A stretch of 64,000 nt of DNA from Liopterus haemorrhoidalis (GCA_963971575.1 OZ020611.1:64017381-64081380), one strand, 5' to 3'. Positions 22,100 through 33,599 are shown, counted from the first letter of the stretch. The notes: generated by a model not told the origin, from the letters alone. Translations and numbers: made by a program.

Positions 22100-22500
22100 T
22101 ACGGCTACGTGACAACGATCTTAGACAAGGCAATTACATCATCCCCCTTTTCTTTATTATTTTGGATGAAGTAATAAAGAACAAACGAAAGAGGATATAT
22201 ATTGGAGAAAAGAAGAGGTCAAGATACTTTGTTATGCCAAAGACGAAATTCGTAAAATACAGAAGAGGACACATATTCAATGCAACACGAAAAAAAAAAC
22301 TGAATGATATTAATTCCGCTTTTACAAATTTAATAATTCCTTATATGCCTTATTTCTTTTCTTCTCCCTCTTGGAGGCTTATATATAACCTTTTGGTTGT
22401 CAGTAATGCCTCAGTGGATAGATCTATCGGCGTCGTACATACAGATAATACATACAGATAAGCTAGACATCACTAGAAGACAAAGACTACATCTAAAACA
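22100..22500 (+). pseudogene. RTE-type reverse transcriptase fragment
   Basis: LRQGNYIIPLFFIILDEVIK (22120-22180) matches the motif GLRQGD-x-LSPLLFN-x-x-LDE-x-IK of RTE-like reverse transcriptases. One frame on, VKILCYAKDEIRKIQKR gives the active site as Y-A-K-D, a mutated YADD. Both the mutation and the frameshift mark it as dead. Only this palm segment is present. Confidence 0.75.
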
Positions 22501-22509
22501 ATACTTTGG

Positions 22510-23155
22510 GATACAAGAATACAAGGAGATACTTTGAAGTGAAAAAAAGTGCTCTTATGGTGAAAATATAAAGTCTACGCCTATTGCCAATGGCATACCG
22601 CATATCCATATACAAGAATCTTATGATAACTGCATTTTGGCAAAGTGTTGTTTTCAATACTGAAGACTGCGTGCTGCGTGGCTACATATCTGTAATGGAT
22701 ATTCGTTTTACGACACAAAACTGAAAATGTATTATGAAACTGTGATTTTAAACTTTATTGACTTCGAATACTCTTAAATTTAACGTCTGAAATGTTATCC
22801 ATGTTTACTGCTTGTTCTTTTCTTCAGATAAACACTAGAAATCTTTAACACAATAAAAATAAAAATTTGTCAAAGATATTTATGAAAATATTCGAGTAAT
22901 TTAATACCAAAATGACAATTAGAGTAGAAGATTTAATTTGCATTTTATGCCAATATTATAATGGCTGAGCTAAGAAATATAAATAAATCTTATAGGGGTG
23001 TTGATGAGGTCGCTGGTAAAATGACTTGAGTGGACTGTATTTAAATTGTTTTTTATTGCAGAAAAATATACAGATATATTTTTTGTTCAAAATGTCACTT
23101 CTATTGTTTTGTTTTATACATACAAGATATATTTAAAAATTAAAAAGAAAAACAG
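22510..23155. other. No recognised gene or element
   Basis: A+T-rich, no identifiable motif. Confidence 0.35.
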
Positions 23156-23159
23156 TTAC

Positions 23160-24673
23160 TAAGTTACTGAACATGCGGGGGGCCTTGGAAGGGTCACCTT
23201 TCATAATTAAATTGATTTGAATTTAACTTATTAAACAACACTGACTGGAAGTGGACAGAATTTATTAATAGATCGTTTGAAGACCCGGTGCTGGTCTTGA
23301 CCGTTGCGACGCGGACTAGAGGTTCTTCACCAGGATGAACTTCGATGATGCGACCGAGTTTCCACTGCAACGGAGGTTGATTTTCTTCTTTCAGCAGAAC
23401 CAATATTCCAATATCAAACGGCGTTTTGTGTAATCATTGTCTGCGATGTTGAAGTTCCGATAAATATTCTCTGGACCATCTTGACCAAAATTCGTTTTGA
23501 AGTTGTTGAAGATGGTGAAAATTGATGCCTTGTGTTGAATTTAATTCCATGTTTTCTGGCATTGCCGAAGTCATTTTTTAAGCAGTTTAAACATAGCTTT
23601 AATTTTTTGACTTCGGCTTGTCTAGCTGAAGGTTCTAATTTTAAAAATCGTGAGCAATGATAAATCATATGATCTTCCTTGCAATAATTGCATTTTGATG
23701 CATTTACCACGAGAGATAATTGTTTGTTTGTTTTGCTGAATGATTGGTTAGTAAAGGATGTTTTTTTGACCTTGAGTTGATCCTTTACTTCCAACTTTTC
23801 TAGAACATCCGCCCTATGTTTCAAAAATGCATTGAATTCTTGAATCGTAGGGAAGACGTCTGCTTTATCAATTTCTTCCCACTGTTTAGAAGTTTCTTTA
23901 TCTAATTTTTTGTTAATTATAAATATTATAATTACATCCCAAGAATCGACAGGTAAATTTAGTAGTTTTAATGAGCGTAAATGTTTTGAAAGATTGCCTA
24001 ACAAAGCTCTTAGTTCCTTTGCATTCGCCTTTTGAATCTAAGGCAAATCAAACAGATCCCTTAAATGGTTAAATGTTACTAATTGTTTTTTGTCATATCT
24101 TTCACATAATATATTCCAAGCTATACTATAATTAATACCACTAAGCTATTGTTTGCGCGGCTTCTTCCCTCAATGAGACCTTTAAATATTGGAATTTATT
24201 TACGTTTGAAAGATCTGTGTTGTTGTGAATTAATGACAGGAATGAATCTTTAAATTCTAACCAATTAGTATAGTCACCATTAAATTTCGCTAAAGAAATT
24301 CCTGGTAATTTTATGTGAGATTTAGATTTTGTTGCTGATAATGAGGTTTGTTGTTCATCAATGTCATTTTCATGCTCTAAAACTGAATTATATTTAGTTA
24401 AGATATTACTAATTTTAATAGACAGTGAATAGTAATTGTCTTCGAAATTTGTTCGCTCAAGGAATTCATCGGTTAACCTTTCATCGGGAGATAAACTTTC
24501 AATCTGGTTTTGAATTTTTTCAAGGCGACCGGCGTGTCGTAGTGGTAACACATCTGCTCTGCGTTGCGAAGGTCTCGGGTTCCAATACCGTTCAGGCATG
24601 GAAATTTTCTCAAATAAAAAATTGTCCTGGCTAATTGTCACAGCAGCAAAGGCCAAAACTAAAAAAAAAAAAA
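23160..24673 (-). mobile_element. BEL/Pao LTR retrotransposon, pol deleted
   Basis: Minus strand. Gag starts with IESLSPDERLTDEFLERTNF and continues to IKLPGISLAKFNGDYTNWLE and FKDSFLSLIHNNTDL (the DUF1759 region of Pao gag), then after a frame break LNLPVDSWDV, then zinc knuckles CNYCKEDHMIYHC and CLNCLKND. Immediately after, other frames read FWSRWSREYLSELQ and VLLKEENQPPLQWKLGRIIE with VRVATVKTSTGS, the C-terminal integrase segment (DUF5641). Protease, reverse transcriptase, RNase H and the integrase core are all missing between, near 23545. LTRs not identified. A SINE interrupts the gag N-terminus at 24527. Confidence 0.88.
24527..24673 (+). mobile_element. tRNA-derived SINE inside BEL gag
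   Basis: GTCGTAGTGGTAACACATC resembles a pol III A box, and GGTCTCGGGTTCCAATACCG a B box (GGTTCRANTCC), spaced about 35 bp as in tRNA. A tail follows, ending in an A-rich run (24658-24673). The first ~48 residues of the overlapping minus-strand open frame (MPERYWNPRPSQRRADVLPL and so on) are a translation of this SINE, not gag. A related copy is at 42128-42232. Confidence 0.7.
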
Positions 24674-24679
24674 TTCAAA

Positions 24680-25423
24680 TTCCTCACATAGTGTACAATG
24701 TTTTTTATAACGCAAGTTTCATTGTTTAATGTCATCTGACAGCAAAGCTCAGGGTCTAGTTTGCAGCTACCGCTTTGGCGATTCAACAATTTTAAATTGT
24801 CGTCTGACATTATTAATGAATAGTTTATGACGGATATTAACAATAGGAATAGTACGTACCTGTTTGACAGATATGTCACCTTTTTTGTTAACTATCAAAT
24901 TTCTTGAATTTTCACAGTAAGGGCCGGTCTTTACACCTTCTGATAAACTTCTGGGTAACTATCTGATAGGTAAAGTTATCTGATACTTTATCTGTTGGAT
25001 AAATGTCATCATGGAAATAAATAAATTGGTAAACTGACAGCTGTCGAGCCGTTTTTTTGGTTATTGTCATTAACAAAATTAAATTTATGTAAGCGTTTTC
25101 AAGATTTTAGCAATTATTAATGTCGTAAGCATGTAATAAAATTGGGGGAATGAAAAATAGATTGTAGATATTAATAATAATTGTTCTACGTTTATTTAAT
25201 TTTTTAATTTTATTATGATTGATGTAAATACAAAATGAAATAAGTTATAATAAATTTGAAAATAAAAAATTAAATCATGGTGTATTCTTTCATTTTCAGT
25301 TTTTCTGAGTAATCAGTTTCTTCAGGTACGTCACCGACACAGTACTGATCTTTTGTGGGTGGTTCTTCATATACACTCTTGTAACGTTAAAGTTGCGTAA
25401 TACTGAAGTTGCTACTATAGTTA
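24680..25423. other. A+T-rich stretch with a possible MITE end
   Basis: At about 24918 the sequence taagggccggtctttacacc looks like a left terminus of a PIF/Harbinger-style MITE after TAA. No matching right end found. No coding. Confidence 0.3.
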
Positions 25424-26115
25424 GGCAGCTTTCACACTAGAGCAACGCAACGCATGCTATGTGTTGTATGCAACCAGTTGTACGCAATCGTTGCATACAA
25501 ACGTTTTCACATTTATCGCAATCAGTCACAATGGAATCTTCAAAAGAAGACGACGATATTACAATGTTGTGGTGGTACTTAAGAAAAAAAAAAGAAAAGA
25601 CCTCATTGGGTTCACCCATATTTTGTAAAAAATATTAAACGGAGACTATTTGTGGCTGCAACGGAACTACGAGATCCAGTTAAATTTAAAGCTATGTACA
25701 GGATGAGTCCAGCAACCTTCTTAGAACTGTTTGATATGGTGGCTCCGTCAATAAGAAAAGTGGATACCAAATTTAGGAGGTGTATTCGTGTAGAAGAAAC
25801 TCTTCTAATAACGCTAAGGTAAAATTAAGGTAAAATTGTACAACACCGGAAGATTCTCCACTTCTTGTACCAATTTCACGCTATACGCTTCGTCGTTTTT
25901 AAATAAAATTATAAATTCAATGTAAAACTGATGAAACTGGTCCACGTGCGACCGGCATGCCCAGTCGTGTCCAACTAGTTGCATCAGACTAGTTGGTTGA
26001 ATCTGGCACATCGCGCATGTGTGAATGCTTCAACGAAATCCTTATGAGTCAGATGAATGCAACTAGTTGGTTAGGTCGGTTGTTCGAATTGCGTTGCTCT
26101 AGTGTGAAAGCTGTC
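25424..26115 (+). mobile_element. PIF/Harbinger deletion derivative 2
   Basis: Inverted repeats GGCAGCTTTCACACTAGAGC and (reversed) GACAGCTTTCACACTAGAGC, about 28 bp, flanked by TTA at 25421-25423 and 26116-26118. Coding starts at ATG 25531 (MESSKEDDDITMLWWYLRKK). After a slip in an A-rich run it continues WVHPYFVKNIKRRLFVAATE, LRDPVKFKAMYRMSPATFLE, LFDMVAPSIRKVDTKFRRCI, RVEETLLITLR and stops at 25820. This is the N-terminal ~95 residues of a Harbinger transposase, ending just before the catalytic domain. The CTAAG/GTAAAA at the end could be a splice donor. Confidence 0.92.
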
Positions 26116-26361
26116 TTACTATACTGCAGTTTCACTAACATTTCATCCCAGGCTGCAACCACTCGTGGATAGCGGGCAATTTCGTAAATTACTCGTTGAA
26201 ATTTGTGTATTTAATTTTCCGTACAAGGCATACAAATGAAATCAGACATAAGCTGGATATTGTACGAGATACTTTTGTCATATTTTTTCTCACCGTGGAC
26301 TGGTGCACTGTTATTTTGGAGTTAAGGCATTATTTCTGCAAATAATAAAATTCAAACAATT

Positions 26362-28029
26362 AGTATATTATGTTACTAGGAGTAGAACGCGCTCTTTTTT
26401 GTGCTGAGCTCAAATGTTGCTGCCGAGGCGCAGTCGAGGCTTGCATATTGAGCGAAGCACAAAAAAGGCGTTCTACTCCGAGTGACATATACAATTTTTT
26501 CTTCTAGCGTATGTATTAAAAATATGCAACCATAAATACTTATGACTTTATAGTTTCAGATGCTATTGCTGCTAATTCCGGCGGTGTACATTGAATTGGT
26601 TGAGACATTTTTTAATTTTTGATCTTTATATTGTGTATTTTGTAACTAATCACAGAATGATCACAGAATAATAATAAAGTAACTCACTAATAACGTAACT
26701 AATTTATGAATTCACTACAAACCACGCTACAAACATATTAAATTGACAGATGTTCTGTTTATGGTGACTGCTGCCATCAGTGCCATCTGTTGATAACTAT
26801 ATGAACTATTTACTAGTATAAAAATGTTCACATTTTGTTACTAGTAAAAAAATGTATCATTTCTACCGAATGTATTGAACAATGTAATGTTAGCATTATA
26901 ATCCGCTTGAAGAAAATAGTATATTATGTTACTAGGAGTAGAACGCGCTCTTTTTTGTGCTGAGCTCAAATGTTGCTGCCGAGGCGCAGCCGAGGCTTGC
27001 ATATTGAGCGAAGCACAAAAAAGGCGTTCTACTCCGAGTGACATATACTATTTTTTCTTCAAGCGTAGGTATTAAAAATTTGCAACCATAAATACTTATG
27101 ACTTTATAGTTTCAGATGCTATTGCTGCTAATTCCGGCGATGTACATTGAATTGGTTGAGACATTTTTTAATTTTTCATCTTTATATTGTGTATTTTGTA
27201 ACTAATCACAGAATGATCACAGAATAATAATAAAGTAACTCACTAATAACGTAACTAATTTATGAATTCACTACAAACCACGCTACAAACATATTAAATT
27301 GACAGATGTTCTGTTTATGGTGACTGCTGCCATCAGTGCCATCTGTTGATAACTATATGAACTATTTACTAGTATAAAAATGTTCACATTTTGTTACTAG
27401 TAAAAAAATGTATCATTTCTACCGAATGTATTGAACAATGTAATGTTAGCATTATAATCCGCTTGAAGAAAATAGTATATTATGTTACTAGGAGTAGAAC
27501 GCGCTCTTTTTTGTGCTGAGCTCAAATGTTGCTGCCGAGGCGCAGCCGAGGCTTGCATATTGAGCGAAGCACAAAAAAGGCGTTCTACTCCGAGTGACAT
27601 ATACTATTTTTTCTTCAAGCGTAGGTATTAAAAATTTGCAACCATAAATACTTATGACTTTATAGTTTCAGATGCTATTGCTGCTAATTCCGGCGATGTA
27701 CATTGAATTGGTTGAGACATTTTTTAATTTTTCATCTTTATATTGTGTATTTTGTAACTAATCACAGAATGATCACAGAATAATAATAAAGTAACTCACT
27801 AATAACGTAACTAATTTATGAATTCACTACAAACCACGCTACAAACATATTAAATTGACAGATGTTCTGTTTATGGTGACTGCTGCCATCAGTGCCATCT
27901 GTTGATAACTATATGAACTATTTACTAGTATAAAAATGTTCACATTTTGTTACTAGTAAAAAAATGTATCATTTCTACCGAATGTATTGAACAATGTAAT
28001 GTTAGCATTATAATCCGCTTGAAGAAAAA
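26362..28029. repeat. Three tandem 556-bp units with a 162-bp palindrome each
   Basis: Units start at 26362, 26918 and 27474. Units 2 and 3 look identical over long stretches; unit 1 differs at a few sites. Each contains a long imperfect palindrome (26904-27065 and 27460-27621): arms cgcttgaagaaaatagtata ... agtagaacgc and the matching reverse complement, around a gctcaaatgttgctgcc...ttgagc centre. The 67-residue minus-strand frame in each unit spans the palindrome and has no recognisable motif. Confidence 0.9.
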
Positions 28030-28048
28030 TTATATTTTTTCGAGTCCA

Positions 28049-28097
28049 TTACACCACAACAGTCACCAAGGTAACCAAGGTGACTGTTGTGGTGTAA
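28049..28097. repeat. Perfect 19-bp hairpin
   Basis: ttacaccacaacagtcacc (28049-28067) and its exact reverse complement (28079-28097) around an 11-bp loop, directly beyond the 556-bp array. Possibly a collapsed MITE. Confidence 0.8.
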
Positions 28098-28329
28098 ATA
28101 GACTTTTATGGAAACATGTGAACTTGTAAACCTGACTTTTAAATATTTGGTTAAGTTTTATTATATCGAGGTTATATTCACTCAAAAACTATCTATGTCA
28201 GAAAACAAATTGACATGTCAAAATTGCGATGACATGTCAAAATTGTGATAGACATGTCAAATATTTTAAAAAGTGCCACTTCAGAATTACCAGCCTAAGA
28301 TGATATTTTAAATATAAAACATAAAAAAT

Positions 28330-28912
28330 GAAAGTCCACTTCTATATTTTGTATTTTTCTTAAATGGTTTCCCTCTGTGTTCTGCCAAGCTTTATTCCAT
28401 TCTTCTTGGACTGCTCTGGAATATGCTGGGACAGGGATTTGTGTGGTTTACAGGTTTGTGGCATTCTTTGCAGCACTATCCGCCCTGTTCTTTCCTTCTA
28501 TTCCAACATGTGACGGTATCCACACTATTTTTACTTCTTTGCCTGATGCTATAGCTTTATGCAAGTTTTCTTTAATTTCCTGTGTAATGGTGTTCTTCGT
28601 GTACAATTTTGAGAGTTCATTTATTAATATATACTTCTTGTTACCTGACAGTACTATTTCGGATGCTTTTAGCAGACTGTATATTTCGGCGGTGAATATG
28701 CTAGTGTGCTGCGGTAAATGAAATAGGTGTTCTTCATCATCTGTTGTGGCTGCTGCACCAGTTTGGTTTCCTATTCTAGGTCCGTCTATATATATTTTTG
28801 CGTAGTCTTCATGTCTACTTATTATTTCCTTGAACAAGTTGAAGTATAGTTGCGGTGGTGTGTCTAGTTTTTTGTAGATCGTTAATTCAGTGTCAATTTT
28901 CGGTTGTTTCAT
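28330..28912 (-). pseudogene. I-type LINE RNase H domain and tail
   Basis: Open frame 28448-28912: DYAKIYIDGPRIGNQTGAA (first catalytic Asp, in YIDG), TSIFTAEIYSLLKASEIVLS (Glu), then ILINELSKLYTK where TDSLS is expected (third catalytic Asp lost), then VKIVWIPSHVGIEGKNRADS (final Asp kept). Downstream, past a stop, PAYSRAVQEEWNKAWQNTEG continues the tail to about 28330. Reverse transcriptase missing. The Asp loss and stop indicate a dead copy. Confidence 0.85.
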
Positions 28913-28990
28913 TGTCCACGGTGGTATTGCGCTGTGACGGATATTTTGTACGTTACTGAGTATGACGTTATGTTGTTAGAATAATTCAGT

Positions 28991-29371
28991 GTAGAATACG
29001 TTCATCTTAACTTCATCACAGGGTATCATAAATTACGTCACCAATTCTACGCGAGAAAACAGCTGATCACACTGACGTACATTAGTGTTTTAAACAATTG
29101 TTGTGGAAACCAAACACAAAATTATGTATTTCAAATACATTTTTACTCATTTTAGTACACGGTATACCTTGAAACGTACGCGAAATAAATAATAATAACG
29201 GAAATAAACAAACAACATCGCACAATACGCGTAGTTAAACACAATTCAAAGTAAGTGACGCTACTGAAATGTATTAAGCTAACTGTTGGTAATGTAATGG
29301 ACGAAATTTGGTTTCTGCGCAACGGACTGGTAATATCTGCCTGTGATGAAGTTAACTTGAACGTACTCTAC
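28991..29371. mobile_element. TIR MITE, copy 1
   Basis: Ends GTAGAATACGTTCATCTTAA and (reversed) GTAGAGTACGTTCAAGTTAA continue as CTTCATCACAGG: 32-bp inverted repeats with few mismatches. A second copy in inverted orientation is at 41750-42127, with matching interior (tatttcaaatacat, caaggtatacc). No coding. Confidence 0.8.
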
Positions 29372-29629
29372 CTTTGATGTGCAAGTGATAAATTTGGGAC
29401 CTGGATTTGGTTGTGTACCTTTTGGAACATTGGAAATTTTGTTTAACGAAAACAAAATCCATTATATTTAGTACCGGTTTTAACCGGTTTAACTTAATGT
29501 TCTTCAGCATACAGTCTGATTTAATTTACGAGTAATTATTACTCGTATTAATTCATGAGGCAGTCCATAAAGACTTTTTCCAAATATTATATGTTTCATT
29601 TTGTAATACAAAACTAACAGAGATAGGTC
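29372..29629. other. No recognised element
   Basis: Includes a short palindrome accggttttaaccggt (about 29473-29488) and a palindromic acgagtaattattactcgt (about 29529-29547). Confidence 0.3.
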
Positions 29630-29830
29630 ATTTTTAGGGTTTTGTAGGTATGACCAAAAAACCCTTTACCGTCATTTTGTCGTCTGTCTGTTCGGTAAAA
29701 ATTGTAGCCAAACGGCTAAACCTAGAGACTTGAAATTTGATATGCTTATACAACTCTTTGACCCGCACATAGGAAAAATACTAAAAAATCTAAAAAACAT
29801 ATCCCCCTAAAAATATAAACAAATATGTGC
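29630..29830 (+). repeat. Dispersed repeat, copy 1
   Basis: Shares gggttttgtaggtatgacc, gtctgtctgttcgg, aaattgtagccaaacgg, acttgaaatttg and cacataggaaaaat with 60540-60760 and, in reverse, 42636-42785. Non-coding repeat family of unknown class; ends were not defined. Confidence 0.65.
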
Positions 29831-29854
29831 TCATCGAAAAAAAAAAAAAAAAAA

Positions 29855-31106
29855 ATGATTTAAGAAGATCGGTTGTGACTTACCGTGAGATTGAGGCCTC
29901 CTTTGTCATATCGCAAACTGCAATATATTCGAATTTGCATGAACATTTAGCTGTGAAAAAGTTCTGTTTCCGATGGATTCCGCATAATTTGACCGAAGCT
30001 CAAAAAAAGGCAGGTATTGATTGGTGTAATGCAGGGATATTCAAACTGTGTTCCATGGAACCCTGGGGTTCCACATAAGGTCCTCAAGGGTTCCACGAAC
30101 TTTTTCTTAAACTTAATACAAATTACTTGTGTGTCGGCTTATACCTTTTCCCCCTTGCGTAGTTTAGAGGTGAAGACCTTTTTTTTGCTCATTACTTGGA
30201 TTTTAGAGGTGAGGACTTTTTTTTTGCTCATCACTTATATTTTGGTGGTGAACAAAATTTCCATTTATTTTTTCAATCATAGGGTTTACCCCAACTGAAT
30301 CTGGTCACCCTGCATAGGTATCAATCTTATGTTATATATATATTTTTTTTTGGCGTTCCACGACTGTAAAGGGTTCCACGACTCGAAAAAGTTTGAAGAC
30401 CACTGGTGTAAGGGAATGTTAAACAAATTAACCTAGGCACTGCAAAATCCGTATACAACATCGTTACAGATGACGAATCTTGGATTTATTCATATGAACC
30501 GGAAACTAAGCAACAATTCACTGTTTGGGTCTTCCAAGATGAACCGAAACCCACAAAAGTTGTTCGTTTTCGAAGCACTTCCAAGAAAATGATCGGTTGT
30601 TTTTTCGATTGTACTGGACATGTCGCAACCAGTCCTTTAGAGGTTCGGAGAACAGTTAATTCTAAATGGTATACAATGGCCAGAAGTCACCGACAAAATC
30701 AGGAAAAACTACCAAAAACGTCACATCATTCTTCATAATGACAATACAAGCTCCAACACAGCACGTCGAACAATTGATTATTTGAAGGAGAAATACATCG
30801 AACTAATGTCTCATTGCCCGTATTTACTTGATTTATCCCCAAACGACTTTTTTTTGTTCCCCAATGTCAAACAAAAAATGTGTGGACAGCGATTTTCATC
30901 ACCTCAAGAAGCTGTGAAGCCTTCAAAAACCATATTTTTGAGATACCAACTTCATAGTTGAAAAAATGTTTCGAGAATTGGTTTGAACGCATGCAAAAGT
31001 GTATAAATCTTAAAAACGAATATTTTGAAAAGAAATAAAAGAGTTTATTCAAAAAAAAAAAAAAAGTATTTCTTAGTTTTTGTAAAAACTTAAAAGGTAG
31101 CCCTCG
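29855..31106 (+). pseudogene. mariner transposase pseudogene (copy 2)
   Basis: 5' truncated. Begins within the second DNA-binding helix (VTYREIEASFVISQTAIYSN), then KFCFRWIPHNLTEAQKKAGI, then is split by the hAT MITE at 30032-30405. It resumes VTDDESWIYSYEPETKQQFT with the first catalytic Asp kept, then VFQDEPKPTKVV and DCTGHVATSPLE. A frameshift leads to ILHNDNTSSNTARRTIDYLK (second Asp as N-D-N) and LDLSPNDFFLFPNVKQK (third Asp). The right TIR at about 31070-31106, reversed, reads CGAGGGCTACCTTTTAAG and abuts TA (31107). Of the three copies of this subfamily only this one keeps the first Asp. Confidence 0.9.
30032..30405 (+). mobile_element. hAT-type MITE, copy 2, complete
   Basis: Ends CAGGGATATTCAAACTG and (reversed) CAGTGGTCTTCAAAC. 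Flanked by gtgtaatg (30024-30031) and gtgtaagg (30406-30413), an 8-bp duplication with one mismatch, confirmed by the uninterrupted mariner at 49077-49090, which reads gtgtaaggg. 374 bp, no transposase. The interior has repeated gaggtgargac segments. Confidence 0.9.
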
Positions 31107-31230
31107 TATGCGCTCGATCACCTTTTTTTAACACCCTTTATAACTTTGGTTGTAAATTTATATCTGTCGCGTTTATTTTATGAACAATATTATTAGGTAA
31201 AGATTAAAAAAATAGAGAATATACCTACTA

Positions 31231-32275
31231 TAGTCGGATTGCTGATAGGTGACTGTTCGTTGCTACAAGTATTGATATACAATACTATATGCTTTCTGTC
31301 TATATCACTATAATTATTTGCATACCCATAGTAACGTATAGTGACGCAAGTTGACAACTAACCTTCCAAATTATTTTAATAAAAAACAAAGCATTAGAAA
31401 GAAACGGCATGATTCGAAGATATCTTTACTAATTAGAGCACGAAAATAAATTCACAGCAGTACTCAAGCAAACAAAATTATTAATTTTAAGATAATAATA
31501 AGGAAAATCTTATACTCATACGTAAATTTTAGATTATAATTTGTTGTTTAATTAAATTAAATTTTTATGTTTCCCCTAAGTACAAAGTAATAAAATATTA
31601 AGTAAAAATATATTTATTTATATAATATATTGTTACAAGTTGTATTTAAATGTTTATTTTTATTTTATAAAGATTACTCACTGTAATGCATGATATCGTC
31701 GTCATCTGAACTATCGCTGTCATTTCTTGTATTTATTATTATTGGATTAATATCATCAACAATCCTTTCCCTTTCCCAATATTCATTTATTAAATTTTCG
31801 ATTTTTTTTAACAGATTTTGCCCAAGTTTCACAACTAATTTGATCACAGGCTACTTGCCACATTTTCAAAACTTCGTTATCACTATATCCGTTTTGACCA
31901 ATATGTCTATCATAATAATTTTTTGTTGTACCCCAAATTAGTTCAATGGGGTTAAACTGGCAGTGATAAGGAGGTAATCTTAATACTTCCTGACGTTTGT
32001 GCCAATACATCAATAAAATAAACTGGTTCAGATTTTAATTTCCTTCGTTTTCTCGTGATTTTGTTAGTGAGAAAATTCCAGCAAATTTAAAATTAAAGTT
32101 TGTGAATTTAATAATTGGCCGCAAGCTCTACTAATTAATTGTATTAACAGACACTGACAGCTAAGACAAATAACAAAAAACATTTTTAAAATCGCTGAAA
32201 AATTGTAACTAGATTATTATATGAATGCACTACTTGATACATACGTGTAACAGTCACCTATCAGCAATCCGACTA
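31231..32275 (-). mobile_element. IS630/Tc1-type element with 28-bp TIRs
   Basis: Perfect inverted repeats beginning TAGTCGGATTGCTGATAGGT and continuing GACTGTT, flanked by TA (31229-31230, 32276-32277). Minus-strand coding (31690-32013) reads EVLRLPPYHCQFNPIELIWG, then YYDRHIGQNGYSDNEVLKMW and CDQISCETWAKS. After a slip in an A run it continues NEYWERERIVDDINPIIINT and an acidic DSDSSDDDDI end. This is the C-terminal part of a DDE transposase including the N-P-I-E-L-I-W block around the last catalytic residue. The N-terminal two thirds are missing, so it is a deletion derivative. Confidence 0.9.
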
Positions 32276-32319
32276 TAGCCTTGATCTCTACTTTATCTAA
32301 GTTAATGATAATTTTTAGA

Positions 32320-32660
32320 GGAATATATTAGGAGAGATCCGTTATTGAGAGTGGCGGTCGCAACTGGAGGTTACCGGGAGGGAAGACAAAGCGGGCGAGA
32401 GGACACACGAAGAGGTGAGGGGAATGAAAAGAGTAGAGTTTGCAATATGCGTGGTGGCCTCGCGGATATGCCCTATCAGAATGATGAATGTGGAGAACGC
32501 GCCTGTGAATTCTCAATGTCTGCTTACAGGACCTCGAGCTCGAGGCACGTCACTTTGCCAGAGCATATTCACTCTGACTTTATCGCATTGGTCTCTAACT
32601 CTCTTCGCTTTCCACTGTTTTACCTATCCTCTTCCCACTGTTTTAAGATTTAAATAATGT
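32320..32660. other. Less A+T-rich patch, unassigned
   Basis: GC content by eye is clearly above its neighbours, with open frames on both strands but no recognised motif. Could be part of a retroelement UTR. Confidence 0.25.
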
Positions 32661-32972
32661 ATGTAATTCGCTTATCTCTTCTTTTCGCGACGCTGAAAAC
32701 TTATCAATCAAAATAATATTAACAACACTAGATTAAATATTCGAAATTAGAGCAAAATATACTTTCCGTTATAATTCTAGGTATTGTTTCCAGAAACTAT
32801 TTTTAATAGTTTTTGCAGGATAATAGTTTTTGCATGCCATACTTAGAAAAATATTAGTAGCATCAACTCATTCTCCAGCTGTCTCCTATCCTTGCATTAT
32901 ATTTAGTGACTGGGGTGTGGTTGCATTTTTTTTACACAATTTGTCGCAAGTGGGTTTTTGACACAAGTCTAA

Positions 32973-33599
32973 AGTGGGTTTTACACGATTCAATTAATTG
33001 ATCAATTAATTGAAAAAGTTGACATTCAATTAATTGATGTCTGGCTAATATGGTCGAAAGACCAACGGCCAATAAAACAATAAATAAATAAATAAATAAA
33101 TAAAAATTAATTGATGTGTGTAAAGCGTATAAATTTCGTCAGTTAATTGACAAAAAATTTGATCAATTTATTTTGAAAATACAAGTTCTATTTTTCGTCA
33201 ATTTTTCATCAATTTCTAGGGAATTCTAGGTATATTTTTATCTGTTAAGATATTGCCAACTGTTTAGTTGTAGCATAACCTTGAAACATATTATTTTTGT
33301 TTCGTTTTCAAATCTAACATAACCTGAAACGTTCTAATTTATCATCATCTAGGTTATTTCTTTTGTTTTTGTTCACAGCTCGTAATTTTGTGAAGATTTT
33401 TTTCAATATTTTCATTTTGATAAATATGTCAACATGTTTTACAGTTGGTAAAGTAAAAATTTTCAAAAAAATTGATAAATAAATTGATGTGTGTAAAATG
33501 TTGTTTTTGTTCCCAAGGTTACCAATAAATTTTTCAATTAATTGACAAAAAAACTTGATCAATTTGTTGATCAATTAATTGAACTGTGTAAAACTAACT
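32973..33599. mobile_element. Harbinger-like MITE with TAA duplication
   Basis: Left end AGTGGGTTTTACACGATTCA, right end reversed AGTTAGTTTTACACAGTTCA, both continuing ATTAATTGATCAA; flanked by taa on each side (32970-32972, 33600-33602). The motif attaattgat recurs inside. It contains the small retroposon at 33041-33105. No transposase coding. Confidence 0.8.
33041..33105 (+). mobile_element. 65-bp retroposon with 12-bp target duplication
   Basis: Sequence ctggctaatatggtcgaaag ... ggccaataaaac then (AATA)n, flanked by attaattgatgt at 33029-33040 and 33106-33117. A very short 5'-truncated non-LTR insertion with simple-repeat tail, into the MITE. Confidence 0.85.

Noticed and set aside
26841..27600. 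Repeated 67-residue frame in the 556-bp units
   Set aside because: It crosses the palindrome and contains no domain; identical because the DNA units are identical.
28377..28721. Plus-strand hydrophobic frame resembling a membrane protein
   Set aside because: Exact antisense of the LINE RNase H domain at 28448-28912.
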